Shown piece after piece: positions 25,553 to 33,281 of a stretch of DNA of 64,000 nucleotides (positions are counted from its first letter, which is position 1; each line of letters starts with the position of its first letter). Source of the stretch: Symbioplanes lichenis (GTDB taxonomy: Bacteria > Actinomycetota > Actinomycetes > Mycobacteriales > Micromonosporaceae); assembly GCF_030709675.1 (NCBI RefSeq), contig NZ_JAUZQD010000007.1, positions 62,001 through 126,000 on the forward strand. The letters are read 5' to 3'. Under the pieces are notes generated by a model that was not told the origin of the DNA, did not search any database, and worked only from the letters and a program-made list of their open reading frames with translations. The translations under genes were made by a program, and so were the position numbers.

Positions 25553-26125
25553 TTACGGCAGGAGGGTCGCGGCGATCGAGCGGGCGGTGAACACCGGGCC
25601 GGGGCCCTGCTCCATGCGGGTGCCGTAGAGGGCGCCGCTGTAGAGCACGACCAACTGGGCGGCCAGCGCGCCGGGATCGGCGGCGCCGGCGTCGCGGGCG
25701 AGCCGGGTGAAGAGCTCGCGGGTCCAGCGCCGGCCGACCGCCACGGCCTCGGCCGGCTCGCCGTCGCGGGCGCCCTCGGCCACCGCGTTGTAGAACGCGC
25801 ACCCGCGGAACCCGGGCCCGGCGGCCTGCTCGGCCAGCAGGTCGAAGACGCCCAGCACCTTGTCGCGGGGGGTGTCGTAGCGCTCCAGCCCGGCGGTGAT
25901 CCGGCGGCGGCGCTTCTGGTCGTAGTCCTCGATGTAGGCCTTGACCAGGCCTTCCTTGTTGCCGAAGCAGCTGTAGAGCGACGCCTTGGCCACGCCGGCG
26001 TGCTCGATGACCCGGTCGATGCCGACCGTGTGCACGCCCTCGGCGTAGAAGAGCTCGCCGGCGGAGGCGAGGAGGCGGTCCCGGGCGGTCGGCTTGCGCC
26101 CGGTGACGGGTGATGCAGCGGACAT
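25553..26125 (-). CDS. TetR-family repressor of the adjacent MFS exporter
   Basis: 190 residues. Helix-turn-helix at residues 15-60: ARDRLLASAGELFYAEGVHT, then GVAKASLYSCFGNKEGLVKA. The ligand domain has one Cys (FRGCAFYNAVAEGARD), a pattern common in this TetR group. Divergent from an MFS gene; the 82-base gap holds two copies of the palindrome AGACAGAYCTGTCT, one lying in the MFS promoter, so the protein should repress both genes until an inducer binds. Confidence 0.92.
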   Translation of the reverse strand: MSAASPVTGRKPTARDRLLASAGELFYAEGVHTVGIDRVIEHAGVAKASLYSCFGNKEGLVKAYIEDYDQKRRRRITAGLERYDTPRDKVLGVFDLLAEQAAGPGFRGCAFYNAVAEGARDGEPAEAVAVGRRWTRELFTRLARDAGAADPGALAAQLVVLYSGALYGTRMEQGPGPVFTARSIAATLLP

Positions 26126-26129
26126 GCGG

Positions 26130-26183
26130 TTGACGATAGCAGACAGATCTGTCTAGTGTCGGGTCCGCTAGACAGACCTGTCT
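26130..26183. promoter_or_regulatory. TetR operators and MFS promoter
   Basis: Two 14-base palindromes, AGACAGATCTGTCT at 26141-26154 and AGACAGACCTGTCT at 26170-26183 (29 bases apart, nearly three turns). On the plus strand -35 TTGACG (26130-26135) and -10 TCTAGT (26152-26157) flank the first operator with a 16-base spacer, so binding would occlude the MFS promoter. Confidence 0.85.
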
Positions 26184-26207
26184 GTTCGGGGAACCGGGAG
26201 AAGAAAG

Positions 26208-27410
26208 ATGACCACCACCCTCGCCGTACGCCAAAGATCGCGGCTCTCGCATCCGGTGGCGTTCGTGGCCATCGCCGTGATCTTCCTGACCTTCACCGCG
26301 GCCAGCAGCGCGCCGTCCCCGCTCTATGTCGTCTACCAGGAGCTCTGGGGCTTCTCCGCGGTCACGCTGACCGTGATCTTCGCCGTCTACGTGGTCGGCC
26401 TGATCGGCTCGCTGCTCGTGCTCGGCGCCCTCTCCGACCACGTCGGCCGGCGCCCGGTGATGGCCGCGGCGGTCGTGCTCGAGGTGGCCGCGCTGATCGT
26501 CTTCGTGACCGCGGGCAACGTGACCATGCTGCTGGTCGCCCGGTTCGTGCAGGGCGTCGCGACCGGCATGGCCTTCACCACGCTCGGCGCCGCGCTGGTC
26601 GACCTCAACCCGCCGCACGCCCCGGGCCGGGCCGGCCTGCTCAACAGCCTGGTCCCGCCGATCGGCCTCTCCGTCGGCTCGCTGGGCGCGGGCGCGCTCG
26701 TGCAGTTCGCCCCCGGCCCGACCCATCTGGTCTGGGCGATCCTGCTCGCGGCCATGGTCGTCGCCGCGGCCATCGTGCTGCTGATGCCCGAGACCTCCGC
26801 CCGGCGCCCCGGCGGCGTGGCGTCGCTGCTGCCCAAGCTCGGGGTGCCGCAGCGGCTGCGGGTGGACTTCTTCGCGATCATCCCGATCATCCTGGCCAGC
26901 TGGGCGCTCGCCGGGCTCTACATGTCGCTCGGGCCGTCCATCGCTGTCGGCGTCTTCGGCCTGCACAGTCACCTGGTCGGCGGGCTCGTGGTGGCCCTGC
27001 TCTGCGGCACCGGAGCCGTGACGGCGTTCAGCCTGCGGGGCTTCCCGACCCCGCGTAACCTGATGATCGCCGGCGTCATGCTGACCGTCGGCACCGCGGT
27101 CACCCTGGTCGGCATCGAGACCGAGTCGATCGTCGTGGCGGCTGTGGGCACGGTGCTGGCCGGGATCGGCTTCGGTGCCTCGTCGCTGGCCTCCTTCGGC
27201 ACGCTGGCGCTGCTGGCCGCCCCGGACGAGCGCGGCGAGCTGTTCGCGGTCGCGCTGACCATCTCGTACGTGGCCTTCAGCATCCCGGCCGTGATCGCCG
27301 GCCTGGCCGCCAACACCTTCGACCTGCGCGCCACCGGCCTGGTCTACGGCCTCGTCGTGGTTGCCCTGGGCGGCACCGCGGTGATCCTCCAAAAGGTCCG
27401 GAAGGCCTGA
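26208..27410 (+). CDS. Major facilitator superfamily exporter
   Basis: 400 residues, about 12 helices. The motif-A loop is GALSDHVGRRPVMAAA after helix 2 (about residues 72-87). ARFVQGVATGMAFTTLGAAL (helix 4) and the proline-rich VPPIGLSVGSLGAGAL (helix 5, antiporter motif C-like) support a drug/metabolite antiporter. Under control of the divergent TetR repressor through the two AGACAGAYCTGTCT sites; the compound exported is presumably also the inducer. Confidence 0.92.
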   Translation: MTTTLAVRQRSRLSHPVAFVAIAVIFLTFTAASSAPSPLYVVYQELWGFSAVTLTVIFAVYVVGLIGSLLVLGALSDHVGRRPVMAAAVVLEVAALIVFVTAGNVTMLLVARFVQGVATGMAFTTLGAALVDLNPPHAPGRAGLLNSLVPPIGLSVGSLGAGALVQFAPGPTHLVWAILLAAMVVAAAIVLLMPETSARRPGGVASLLPKLGVPQRLRVDFFAIIPIILASWALAGLYMSLGPSIAVGVFGLHSHLVGGLVVALLCGTGAVTAFSLRGFPTPRNLMIAGVMLTVGTAVTLVGIETESIVVAAVGTVLAGIGFGASSLASFGTLALLAAPDERGELFAVALTISYVAFSIPAVIAGLAANTFDLRATGLVYGLVVVALGGTAVILQKVRKA

Positions 27411-27507
27411 CAAGACGGCTCTTTCGCGGGAGCGCCCCGGCGTGGACGGCCGCACGACGGTCGCCCCCGTCGCACCATATGGGGCGAAAACCGACGAAGG
27501 GCTACTT

Positions 27508-29067
27508 ATGCGAAGAATCCTCGCGACGGGCGTGCTGCTCGGGCTGGTGATGTCCGGCGGGAACGCGGCGGTCGCCGCCCCGAGCGCCGCCCCGGCTGCC
27601 GCGAAACCGGCGATCAAGTGGGGTGCCTGCAGTCAGCCCGCCCTCAAGAGCCGGGCGGAGTGCGGCTTCCTCAGCGTCCCGCTCGACCACGCGCGCCCGA
27701 AGGGCCCCAAGATCCAGCTCGCGGTCTCCCGGGTCAAGCACACCGTGCCCGAGGCGAAGTACCAGGGCGTGATGCTGGTCAACCCGGGTGGCCCCGGCGG
27801 CTCGGGTCTCGCCCTGTCGCCGCTCGGCGGTCAGGTGCCGAACCAGGCCGGAGCCGCGTACGACTGGATCGGTTTCGACCCGCGCGGCGTGGGCGCCAGC
27901 CGTCCCGCCCTCAGTTGCGACCCGTCCTACCAGCGCTACGGCCGCCCGCAGTACGTGCCCGCCAGCGCCGCGATCGAGAAGGACTGGCGCAAGCGGGCCG
28001 CCAAGTACGCCGCCGCGTGTGACCGGGCCGGGGGAGCGCTGCTCGACCACCTCAAGACCACCGACACCGTGCGCGACATGGATCTGCTGCGCGCCGCGCT
28101 CGGCGCCGAGAAGATCAACTTCTACGGCTACTCGTACGGCACCTATCTGGGCCAGGTCTACGCCACGCTCTTCCCGCAGCGGGTGCGCCGCATGGTGCTC
28201 GACGGCGTCGTGAACCCCGCGCGCGTCTGGTACGACGCCAACCTCGACCAGGACGTCGCCTTCGACCGCAACATGAAGCGCTACTTCGCGTGGATCGCCA
28301 AGAACGACGCGATCTACCACCTCGGGCGTACGGGGCCCGCGGTCGAGAAGATCTTCTACGCCCAGCAGGCGCGGCTCACCCGCAAGCCGGCCGTCGGCGC
28401 CTTCGGCGGCAACGAGCTGACCGACGTCTTCCTCCAGGCCGGCTACTACGTGTTCGGCTGGGACATCGTGGCGACGGCGTTCGCGACGCTCGTGCACGAC
28501 CGGGACCCGGCCGCGCTGCGCAAGCTCTTCGAGGAGGCCAACCCGGGCACGGCCGGATCCGACAACGGGTACGCCGTCTACCTCGCCACCCAGTGCACCG
28601 ACGTCCAGTGGCCCCTGTCGTGGTCCAAGTGGCGGGCCGACAACTGGCGCGTGCACGCCTCGGCGCCGTTCGAGACGTGGGGCAACGCCTGGTTCAACGC
28701 GCCGTGCCTGACGTGGGGTGCGAAGGCGGGCCGGCCGGTGAAGGTCGACGGGCGCCAGGCCCCGCCGATCCTGCTGGTCAGCGAGACCTTCGACGCGGCC
28801 ACTCCGTACTCCGGGGCCCTGGCCGCCCGGCGGCTCTTCCCGCGCTCGGCCCTGGTCGAGGGGGTCGGCGGCACGACCCACTCCGGCTCGCTCTTCGGCG
28901 GCACGTGCGTCGACGGGACGGTCGCCGCCTATCTCGCCACCGGGAAGCTCCCGCGCCGGGTGAAGGCCGACATGTCCGACAAGAAGTGCGCGCCTGTCCC
29001 GCAGCCGGCACCGGTCAAGGTGAGCGTCCCGAAGAAGGAGCTCCTCGAGCTGCTCCGCATCCGATAG
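27508..29067 (+). CDS. Secreted alpha/beta hydrolase, S33 tripeptidyl aminopeptidase type
   Basis: 519 residues. Signal peptide MRRILATGVLLGLVMSGGNA with cleavage after AVAA (about residue 24). Oxyanion loop VMLVNPGGPGGSGLA near residue 92, DWIGFDPRGVGASRP near 120, nucleophile elbow INFYGYSYGTYLGQ near 205 (Ser in GYSYG), and C-terminal Abhydrolase_4 region with PILLVSETFDAATPY (Asp) and GGTTHSGSL (His). Matches the Streptomyces SlpD/Tap family of secreted mycelium proteases. GAAGGG stands 6 bases before the ATG. Single gene, followed by a long hairpin. Confidence 0.92.
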   Translation: MRRILATGVLLGLVMSGGNAAVAAPSAAPAAAKPAIKWGACSQPALKSRAECGFLSVPLDHARPKGPKIQLAVSRVKHTVPEAKYQGVMLVNPGGPGGSGLALSPLGGQVPNQAGAAYDWIGFDPRGVGASRPALSCDPSYQRYGRPQYVPASAAIEKDWRKRAAKYAAACDRAGGALLDHLKTTDTVRDMDLLRAALGAEKINFYGYSYGTYLGQVYATLFPQRVRRMVLDGVVNPARVWYDANLDQDVAFDRNMKRYFAWIAKNDAIYHLGRTGPAVEKIFYAQQARLTRKPAVGAFGGNELTDVFLQAGYYVFGWDIVATAFATLVHDRDPAALRKLFEEANPGTAGSDNGYAVYLATQCTDVQWPLSWSKWRADNWRVHASAPFETWGNAWFNAPCLTWGAKAGRPVKVDGRQAPPILLVSETFDAATPYSGALAARRLFPRSALVEGVGGTTHSGSLFGGTCVDGTVAAYLATGKLPRRVKADMSDKKCAPVPQPAPVKVSVPKKELLELLRIR

Positions 29068-29080
29068 CCCAGTCCGGCGA

Positions 29081-29111
29081 CCAGGTTCCGCCCCGGCGAG
29101 GCGGAACCTGG
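29081..29111. terminator. Long hairpin between convergent genes
   Basis: CCAGGTTCCGCC and GGCGGAACCTGG form a perfect 12-bp stem with a 7-base loop. There is no T-tract on either side, so termination by the hairpin alone is presumed. It lies between the S33 hydrolase gene and the toxin gene. Confidence 0.65.
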
Positions 29112-29122
29112 GGCGGCCGCGA

Positions 29123-29455
29123 TCAGAGGCCGAGGTACGTCCGGACCAGCCCCTCGACGCGAGTGAGTTCGCTCGGCGGATCGAGCCGGCCTCTGTACTT
29201 GCGGGCGCGTTGCTTGTCCACGGAGTGGATGTCGGTGACATTGACGAACGACTCGTCGTACATTGCCACGCCGGCTTCGGGCCCGATGCTGATGTACGTC
29301 TCCGGCGGCCCCTTGGTTCCAGTGACAAGCAGTACCGCGACCGAGCCGATCTGACTGTTCATCCGGTTGATGCTGAGAACCACTGCGGGGTGCCGGCCGA
29401 TCGGCGCCGGAAACACGACGTCCCAGACCTCGCCCCGCATCGGCTCTCGGCTCAC
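29123..29455 (-). CDS. mazF: MazF/PemK-type endoribonuclease toxin
   Basis: 110 residues. Typical CcdB/PemK fold start: MRGEVWDVVFPAPIGRHPAV with the conserved Arg-Gly-Glu-(V/I)-W and the PAVVLSINRMN strand, followed by VAVLLVTGTKG and ESFVNVTDIHSVDKQRARKY, where the family's conserved 'd-i-tvdk-rl' strand sits. MazF proteins cleave mRNA at short sequences. The start overlaps the antitoxin stop by 4 bases (ATGA), the standard antitoxin-first order. Confidence 0.88.
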   Translation of the reverse strand: MSREPMRGEVWDVVFPAPIGRHPAVVLSINRMNSQIGSVAVLLVTGTKGPPETYISIGPEAGVAMYDESFVNVTDIHSVDKQRARKYRGRLDPPSELTRVEGLVRTYLGL

Positions 29456-29844
29456 TCGTCGTCGTCCTCAATCTCGCTGGGATCGAACGGTATGACGCCG
29501 GTCGGCAGGGGTGGCGTCTGCCCACCGTAATAAATCCGGACCCCCTCGGCCATGCGGATCTCGGCGGCATGCCGGTGCAACAGCTCCAATGCCGTCCTGA
29601 CGGCCTCGGTCTTGTTGTCCAGACCCAGCACGGCCATGTCCTCGACCAACTTGGCGCTGAGTTCATGGGTGACCCGTGCCTGCCACACCTCAGAAGCGGA
29701 TGTTTCTCGCGCCGTGACGGTGGACTCGCTCCCGCGCTGAGGCTTTCCTTTGAGTCCGCTGCCCGTTCTCGGTTCGCTGCGGCTCTTACGCTGTGAGCGC
29801 TTGGCCGGCAGTGGTGTGCCCTCGCTCGTGATCCCGGTCGCCAT
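29452..29844 (-). CDS. Antitoxin of the MazF module (ribbon-helix-helix type)
   Basis: 130 residues, longer than a typical MazE. The N-terminal 50 residues are a basic, Ser/Arg-rich disordered stretch (PAKRSQRKSRSEPRTGSG); residues about 55-95 (ARVTHELSAKLVEDMAVLGL then DNKTEAVRTALELLHRHAAE) form a ribbon-helix-helix DNA-binding unit; the acidic tail PFDPSEIEDDDE is a likely toxin-neutralising segment. It should autoregulate through the palindrome directly in front of its start codon. Confidence 0.82.
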   Translation of the reverse strand: MATGITSEGTPLPAKRSQRKSRSEPRTGSGLKGKPQRGSESTVTARETSASEVWQARVTHELSAKLVEDMAVLGLDNKTEAVRTALELLHRHAAEIRMAEGVRIYYGGQTPPLPTGVIPFDPSEIEDDDE

Positions 29845-29865
29845 CTGTATACGATCCGTCTACAG
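29845..29865 (-). promoter_or_regulatory. Operator abutting the antitoxin start codon
   Basis: Inverted repeat with arms CTGTATACG and CGTCTACAG (8 of 9 positions symmetric) separated by 3 bases, ending at the base next to the ATG. TTGACG, a -35 candidate, lies at 29881-29876 on the minus strand. With the operator this close, the mRNA would have at most a few leader bases. Confidence 0.65.
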
Positions 29866-30026
29866 GGGGGGTGGACGTCAACCTGTGCGGCCACATCGCG
29901 CGGAATACGAGTGCTCAAGACCTCCGCAGAGCTCCGTGACCTCGCGCCTTCGGCAGCCGGTGTCGGCACTGCCAGTGGACGGCCGCCGGGCGAAGATCTG
30001 AACCTTTGGGTCGTGGGCGGTATGTG

Positions 30027-30059
30027 TGGAGCCCAGGGACTTGAACCCCTGATCCCCGG
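30027..30059 (-). other. tRNA 3'-end-like fragment, possible attachment-site remnant
   Basis: On the minus strand this reads GGGGATCAGGGGTTCAAGTC followed by CCTGGGCTCCA: a T-arm-like block (GGTTCAAGTCC) and an acceptor-like tail (GGGCTCCA). No D-arm or anticodon arm precedes it; the upstream DNA is the broken NAD kinase. The T-stem has one mismatch. Such isolated 3' ends are typically left by integration of a mobile element into a tRNA gene. Identity of the tRNA is not certain. Confidence 0.4.
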
Positions 30060-30067
30060 CCGCCGCG

Positions 30068-30701
30068 CCCCTGTTGCGCACGCTTTCCGGGACCAGCTCC
30101 AGCAGCTGGTCCCGGCGCAGCGGGAGGTCGAGCAGGCTCAGTTTGACCTGGCTGCGGGCCTGGTGCAGACCGGCGGCCAGGCGCACCACCCGCCCGGCGT
30201 CCTCGCGCATGCGAGTGGTCAGCACGTCACCGGGGCCGAGTTCGGCGGCGGGCGTGCCGTCCACATCGACAGCGACTGGTGCACTGTCTTCCGCCACGGT
30301 CAGTTCCACGACGTCGCCGGCGGCCAGCACCACAGCTCGTCCGATGCCCGCCATCGGGGCGACGGGAGTGACGACGCAGACGCCCGCGGACGGTGAGAGA
30401 ATCGGGCCGCCCGCCGCATAGTTGTAGGCTGTCGACCCGTTCGGGGTGGCGACGATCACCGCGTCGGCCTTGTAGTAGCCGTAGCGCTGGCCATTGACCC
30501 GCTCGAGGAACGTCGCTTCGTCGGCCACCTCGGCGCCGGTCACCCGGCTGGCGTCGGACGAGCGGACCAGCACGGTGCCGTCGTGGGCGCCGGCCCACGC
30601 CACGAGGGCCGCGACCGAGTCGGCGATCGGCTTGCTGGGTGCACGACCAGGCCGATCGTCTTGACCGCTGTTTCCAGGCTCACAGCGCCCAGACTGGCCA
30701 T
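30068..30701 (-). pseudogene. Broken NAD kinase paralogue
   Basis: From ATG 30701 one reads SLETAVKTIGLVVHP, then a one-base deletion at about 30637-30640 shifts the frame, after which KPIADSVAALVAWAGAHDGT continues the NAD kinase N-terminus. Near 30495-30505 the sequence jumps from EVADEATFLER straight to VNGQRYGYYKADAVIVATPN, so roughly 80 residues including the catalytic GGDG motif are gone. The substrate motif ATPNGSTAYNYAAGGPILSP and the C-terminal LSLLDLPLRRDQLLELVPES remain; the natural stop is lost and the frame runs into the tRNA-like fragment. Two independent lesions make it non-functional as an NAD kinase. Confidence 0.82.
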
Positions 30702-30733
30702 GATCCGGCCCCGTACCTGTAGGCTTGCGGGCG

Positions 30734-30833
30734 CGAAGGGGAGTAGCTCCCAACGTCGCGGTCGACATGCTGACGCGCCTGTCCGGGCGTCCGGCCGCAC
30801 GGCCTCGGTCCGCCGGGGCGAGCGAGACCTTCG
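30734..30833 (+). promoter_or_regulatory. yybP-ykoY manganese riboswitch
   Basis: P1 pairs CGAAGG (30734-30739) with CCTTCG (30828-30833). The metal-sensing core is recognisable: GGGGAGTAGC at 30738-30747, GACATGCTGA at 30763-30772 and GCGAGACC at 30822-30829, all in the order and spacing of the yybP-ykoY aptamer. It lies 92 bases before a TMEM165/GDT1-type manganese exporter, the classic target. The intervening bases (30834-30925) contain GC-rich complementary stretches that could sequester the GGGAG ribosome site. Confidence 0.88.
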
Positions 30834-30925
30834 GCTTGGCACACGTCTCTTGTCACGTGGCCGGGTCGAGGTCGCCCCGCGTCTTCCCCCCGGCCCGCCC
30901 TTTGAGCACCGGGAGTTTCTTTTTC

Positions 30926-31513
30926 ATGGACGGCTTCCTCGTCGCCCTCGGCGTCAGCTTCGCCGTGATCTTCGTGGCCGAGCTCGGCGACAAGTCACAG
31001 CTCATGGCGCTGACCTTCGCCACCCGCTTCAAGACCCTGCCGGTGCTGATCGGCATCACGGTCGCCACGGCCGTCGTACACCTGGTGTCCGTGGGCGTGG
31101 GTTACGGCCTCGGTGTCGCGCTGCCCACCGGCTGGATCTCGCTGATCGCGGCCGTCGCCTTCCTCGCCTTCGGCGCCTGGACCCTGCGCGGCGACAAGCT
31201 CACCGACGACGAGAAGACCAAGGCCGAGCGCAGCACCGGCTCGGCGATCCTGGCCGTGGGCGGCGCGTTCTTCCTGGCCGAGCTGGGTGACAAGACCATG
31301 CTGGCCACCATCACGCTGGCCACCCAGTACGGCTGGTTCGGCACCTGGCTCGGCTCCACGATCGGCATGGTCGCCGCGGACGCGCTCGCCATCCTGGTGG
31401 GCCGGTTGCTCGGCCGCCACCTGCCCGAGAAGGCAATCCGGTACGGCGCCGCCGTCCTCTTCGTTATCTTCGGCGTCTGGCTGCTCGTCGAGGCGATCAT
31501 CGAGCTCACCTGA
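30926..31513 (+). CDS. TMEM165/GDT1 (UPF0016) family manganese exporter
   Basis: 195 residues with six helices in two inverted repeats. Each repeat has the cation-binding signature: FVAELGDKSQLMALTFATRF in the first helix pair and FLAELGDKTMLATITLATQY in the second. UPF0016 proteins (MneA, Mnx, human TMEM165) move Mn2+ out of the cytosol. GGGAG lies 9-13 bases ahead of ATG 30926. Control by the upstream Mn2+ riboswitch fits well: export is switched on when manganese is high. Followed 14 bases later by the cyclase-family gene. Confidence 0.93.
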   Translation: MDGFLVALGVSFAVIFVAELGDKSQLMALTFATRFKTLPVLIGITVATAVVHLVSVGVGYGLGVALPTGWISLIAAVAFLAFGAWTLRGDKLTDDEKTKAERSTGSAILAVGGAFFLAELGDKTMLATITLATQYGWFGTWLGSTIGMVAADALAILVGRLLGRHLPEKAIRYGAAVLFVIFGVWLLVEAIIELT

Positions 31514-31527
31514 CCCGGGAGGCAATC

Positions 31528-32484
31528 GTGGCCCTGCAGTACCGCGCCGAGTTCGACGCCGATGTGACGTTCGAGGCCGGGGGCACCATGCGGGTGCGCG
31601 CCTTCAGCGTGGACGTCCCGCACGAGGAGGCCTCGGAGGCCGAGATCGTGGCGTCCTTCGCCGCGGCCTGCCGGCTTCCTCACATCGCCGAGATCACATT
31701 GACGGGTGTCCGGGTCTTCGCCGAGCCGCACCTGGACACCCCGGGCGGCCCGTGGGACGGGCGGCACCGGCGCCGCTGGGTCGAGCTCAGCCACGTGATC
31801 AGCGAGGGCCTGATCACGTACCCGGGGCTGCCCGCGCCCGTCTTCACGCCGCACCTGACGCGCGCGGACTCCCGGTCGCGCTATGCCGAGGGCACCGAGT
31901 TCGCGATGGACCTGATCACGATGCTCGGCAACACCGGCACCTACCTCGACAGCCCCTTCCACCGGTACGCGGACGGCAGCGACCTGGCCGGGATCCCGCT
32001 CGAGCGGCTGGCGGACCTGCCGGCCGTGGTCGTCCGGGCGGTGGGCCGGGCCGTCGACGCGCCCGACCTCGACGGCCTGGAGATCGCCGGGCACGCGGTG
32101 CTGCTGCACACCGGGGGCGACAAGCACTGGTCCACCCCGGCGTACGCGGAGGACGCCCCCTACCTCACGGAAGCCGGCGCCCGCCTGCTGGTGGAGCGGG
32201 GCGCCGCGCTCGTCGGCATCGACGCGATCAACATCGACGACGCCTCGCCGGCCTCGGGCGGCACCCGGCCGGCCCACACGCTGCTCCTGGCCGCCGGGAT
32301 CCCGGTCGTCGAGCACCTGACCGGCCTGGGGGACCTGCCGCCGACCGGCGCGCGGTTCACGGCGGCGCCGCCCCGGGTCGCGGCGTTCGGCACGTTCCCG
32401 GTGCGGGCCTACGCGTCCGTGCCCGACCCCGAGCCGCACGACCACAGCCGGTCCGCCGGGTGGCAGCCTGCCCCGGCCGAGTGA
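31528..32484 (+). CDS. Cyclase-family (kynurenine formamidase-like) protein, altered metal site
   Basis: 318 residues. Residues about 85-300 are a PF04199-type cyclase/formamidase domain: VELSHVISEGLITYPGLPAP, the active-site block MLGNTGTYLDSPFHRYADG, HAVLLHTGGDKHW and GIDAINIDD. The usual metal motif is HxGTHxDxPxH; here the first two His are Asn and Tyr (N-TGTY-LD-SP-FH), so metal use may differ from kynurenine formamidase. The first 70 residues are an extra alpha/beta segment (YRAEFDADVTFEAGGTMRVR) without known function. Downstream of, and possibly cotranscribed with, the Mn exporter. Confidence 0.82.
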   Translation: MALQYRAEFDADVTFEAGGTMRVRAFSVDVPHEEASEAEIVASFAAACRLPHIAEITLTGVRVFAEPHLDTPGGPWDGRHRRRWVELSHVISEGLITYPGLPAPVFTPHLTRADSRSRYAEGTEFAMDLITMLGNTGTYLDSPFHRYADGSDLAGIPLERLADLPAVVVRAVGRAVDAPDLDGLEIAGHAVLLHTGGDKHWSTPAYAEDAPYLTEAGARLLVERGAALVGIDAINIDDASPASGGTRPAHTLLLAAGIPVVEHLTGLGDLPPTGARFTAAPPRVAAFGTFPVRAYASVPDPEPHDHSRSAGWQPAPAE

Positions 32485-32567
32485 TCATCGGGCGGAAATC
32501 CTCGGATCGCGGCCCGGCCCGCCGAAGATGACCGGGTGACCTTCATCTTCCGGGCCGGGGTGCGTCC

Positions 32568-33281
32568 ATGAGCAACGTGCAGGCGTCCGCGGCACCGGGT
32601 GCTCCGCGGATCGGGTCACCGGGGTTGAGCACGCCCACCGAGATCGGCATCGCCCGGGCCGCCGCGCTGTTCGAGCGGGTCGACCCGGCCGCCGCGGCGC
32701 AGCACCTGGAGCCGATCCTCGCCGCCGACCCGCAGAGCGCGGCCGGCTGGATCCTGCTCGCCCGCATCCGGCTCGCGCTGGACGAGGTCGACAAGGCACT
32801 CGACGCGGCCAACCGCGCGATCGAGCTGGCGCCCGAGGACCCGCGGCCGCTGGCGATCGCGAGCCGGGCGTTCACCCTGCAGGGCCGGCACGAGGACGCT
32901 GTCACCATGGCCTACCGAGCGGTCATCGTCGAGCCGCGGAACCCGCTGTGGCACGACCGGGTGGCCTGGGCGCTGCTCGCCGCCGACCGGCAGTACGCGG
33001 ACGCCGAGCAGGCCGCCCGTACGGCCGTGGGGCTGGACCCCAACGAGGCGCACTACTACTTCACGCACGGCGTGACGCTCAACGCGCTCGGCCACGTCGA
33101 CCAGGCGCGGCAGGCGTTCCTCGTGTCGCTGCAGCTGGAGCCGGAGAACCCGGTCGCCCAGCACCGGCTCGCGCTGCTCAACGGCGAGGCAGCCCCGGCC
33201 CCGGAGAAGAAGAAGCGGGGCTGGAAGCTGTTCGGGCGGAAGTCCGGGGACCCGGCTCGTCCGGAGGAGTTCCTGCCCTGA
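32568..33281 (+). CDS. Tetratricopeptide-repeat protein
   Basis: 237 residues. After a 25-residue Ala/Pro/Ser lead, about five TPR units run from residue 28 to 205 (AGWILLARIRLALDEVDKAL; RPLAIASRAFTLQGRHEDAV; AHYYFTHGVTLNALGHVDQA). The tail is basic (PEKKKRGWKLFGRKSGD). No signal peptide; a cytoplasmic scaffold. Its last 104 bases overlap, on opposite strands, the 3' end of the flippase-like gene, so both C-termini are encoded by the same DNA. Confidence 0.85.
   Translation: MSNVQASAAPGAPRIGSPGLSTPTEIGIARAAALFERVDPAAAAQHLEPILAADPQSAAGWILLARIRLALDEVDKALDAANRAIELAPEDPRPLAIASRAFTLQGRHEDAVTMAYRAVIVEPRNPLWHDRVAWALLAADRQYADAEQAARTAVGLDPNEAHYYFTHGVTLNALGHVDQARQAFLVSLQLEPENPVAQHRLALLNGEAAPAPEKKKRGWKLFGRKSGDPARPEEFLP

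Noticed and set aside
30027..30130. Complete tRNA gene
   Set aside because: Only a T-arm and acceptor-like 3' end can be drawn; no anticodon or D-arm fits in the bases upstream.
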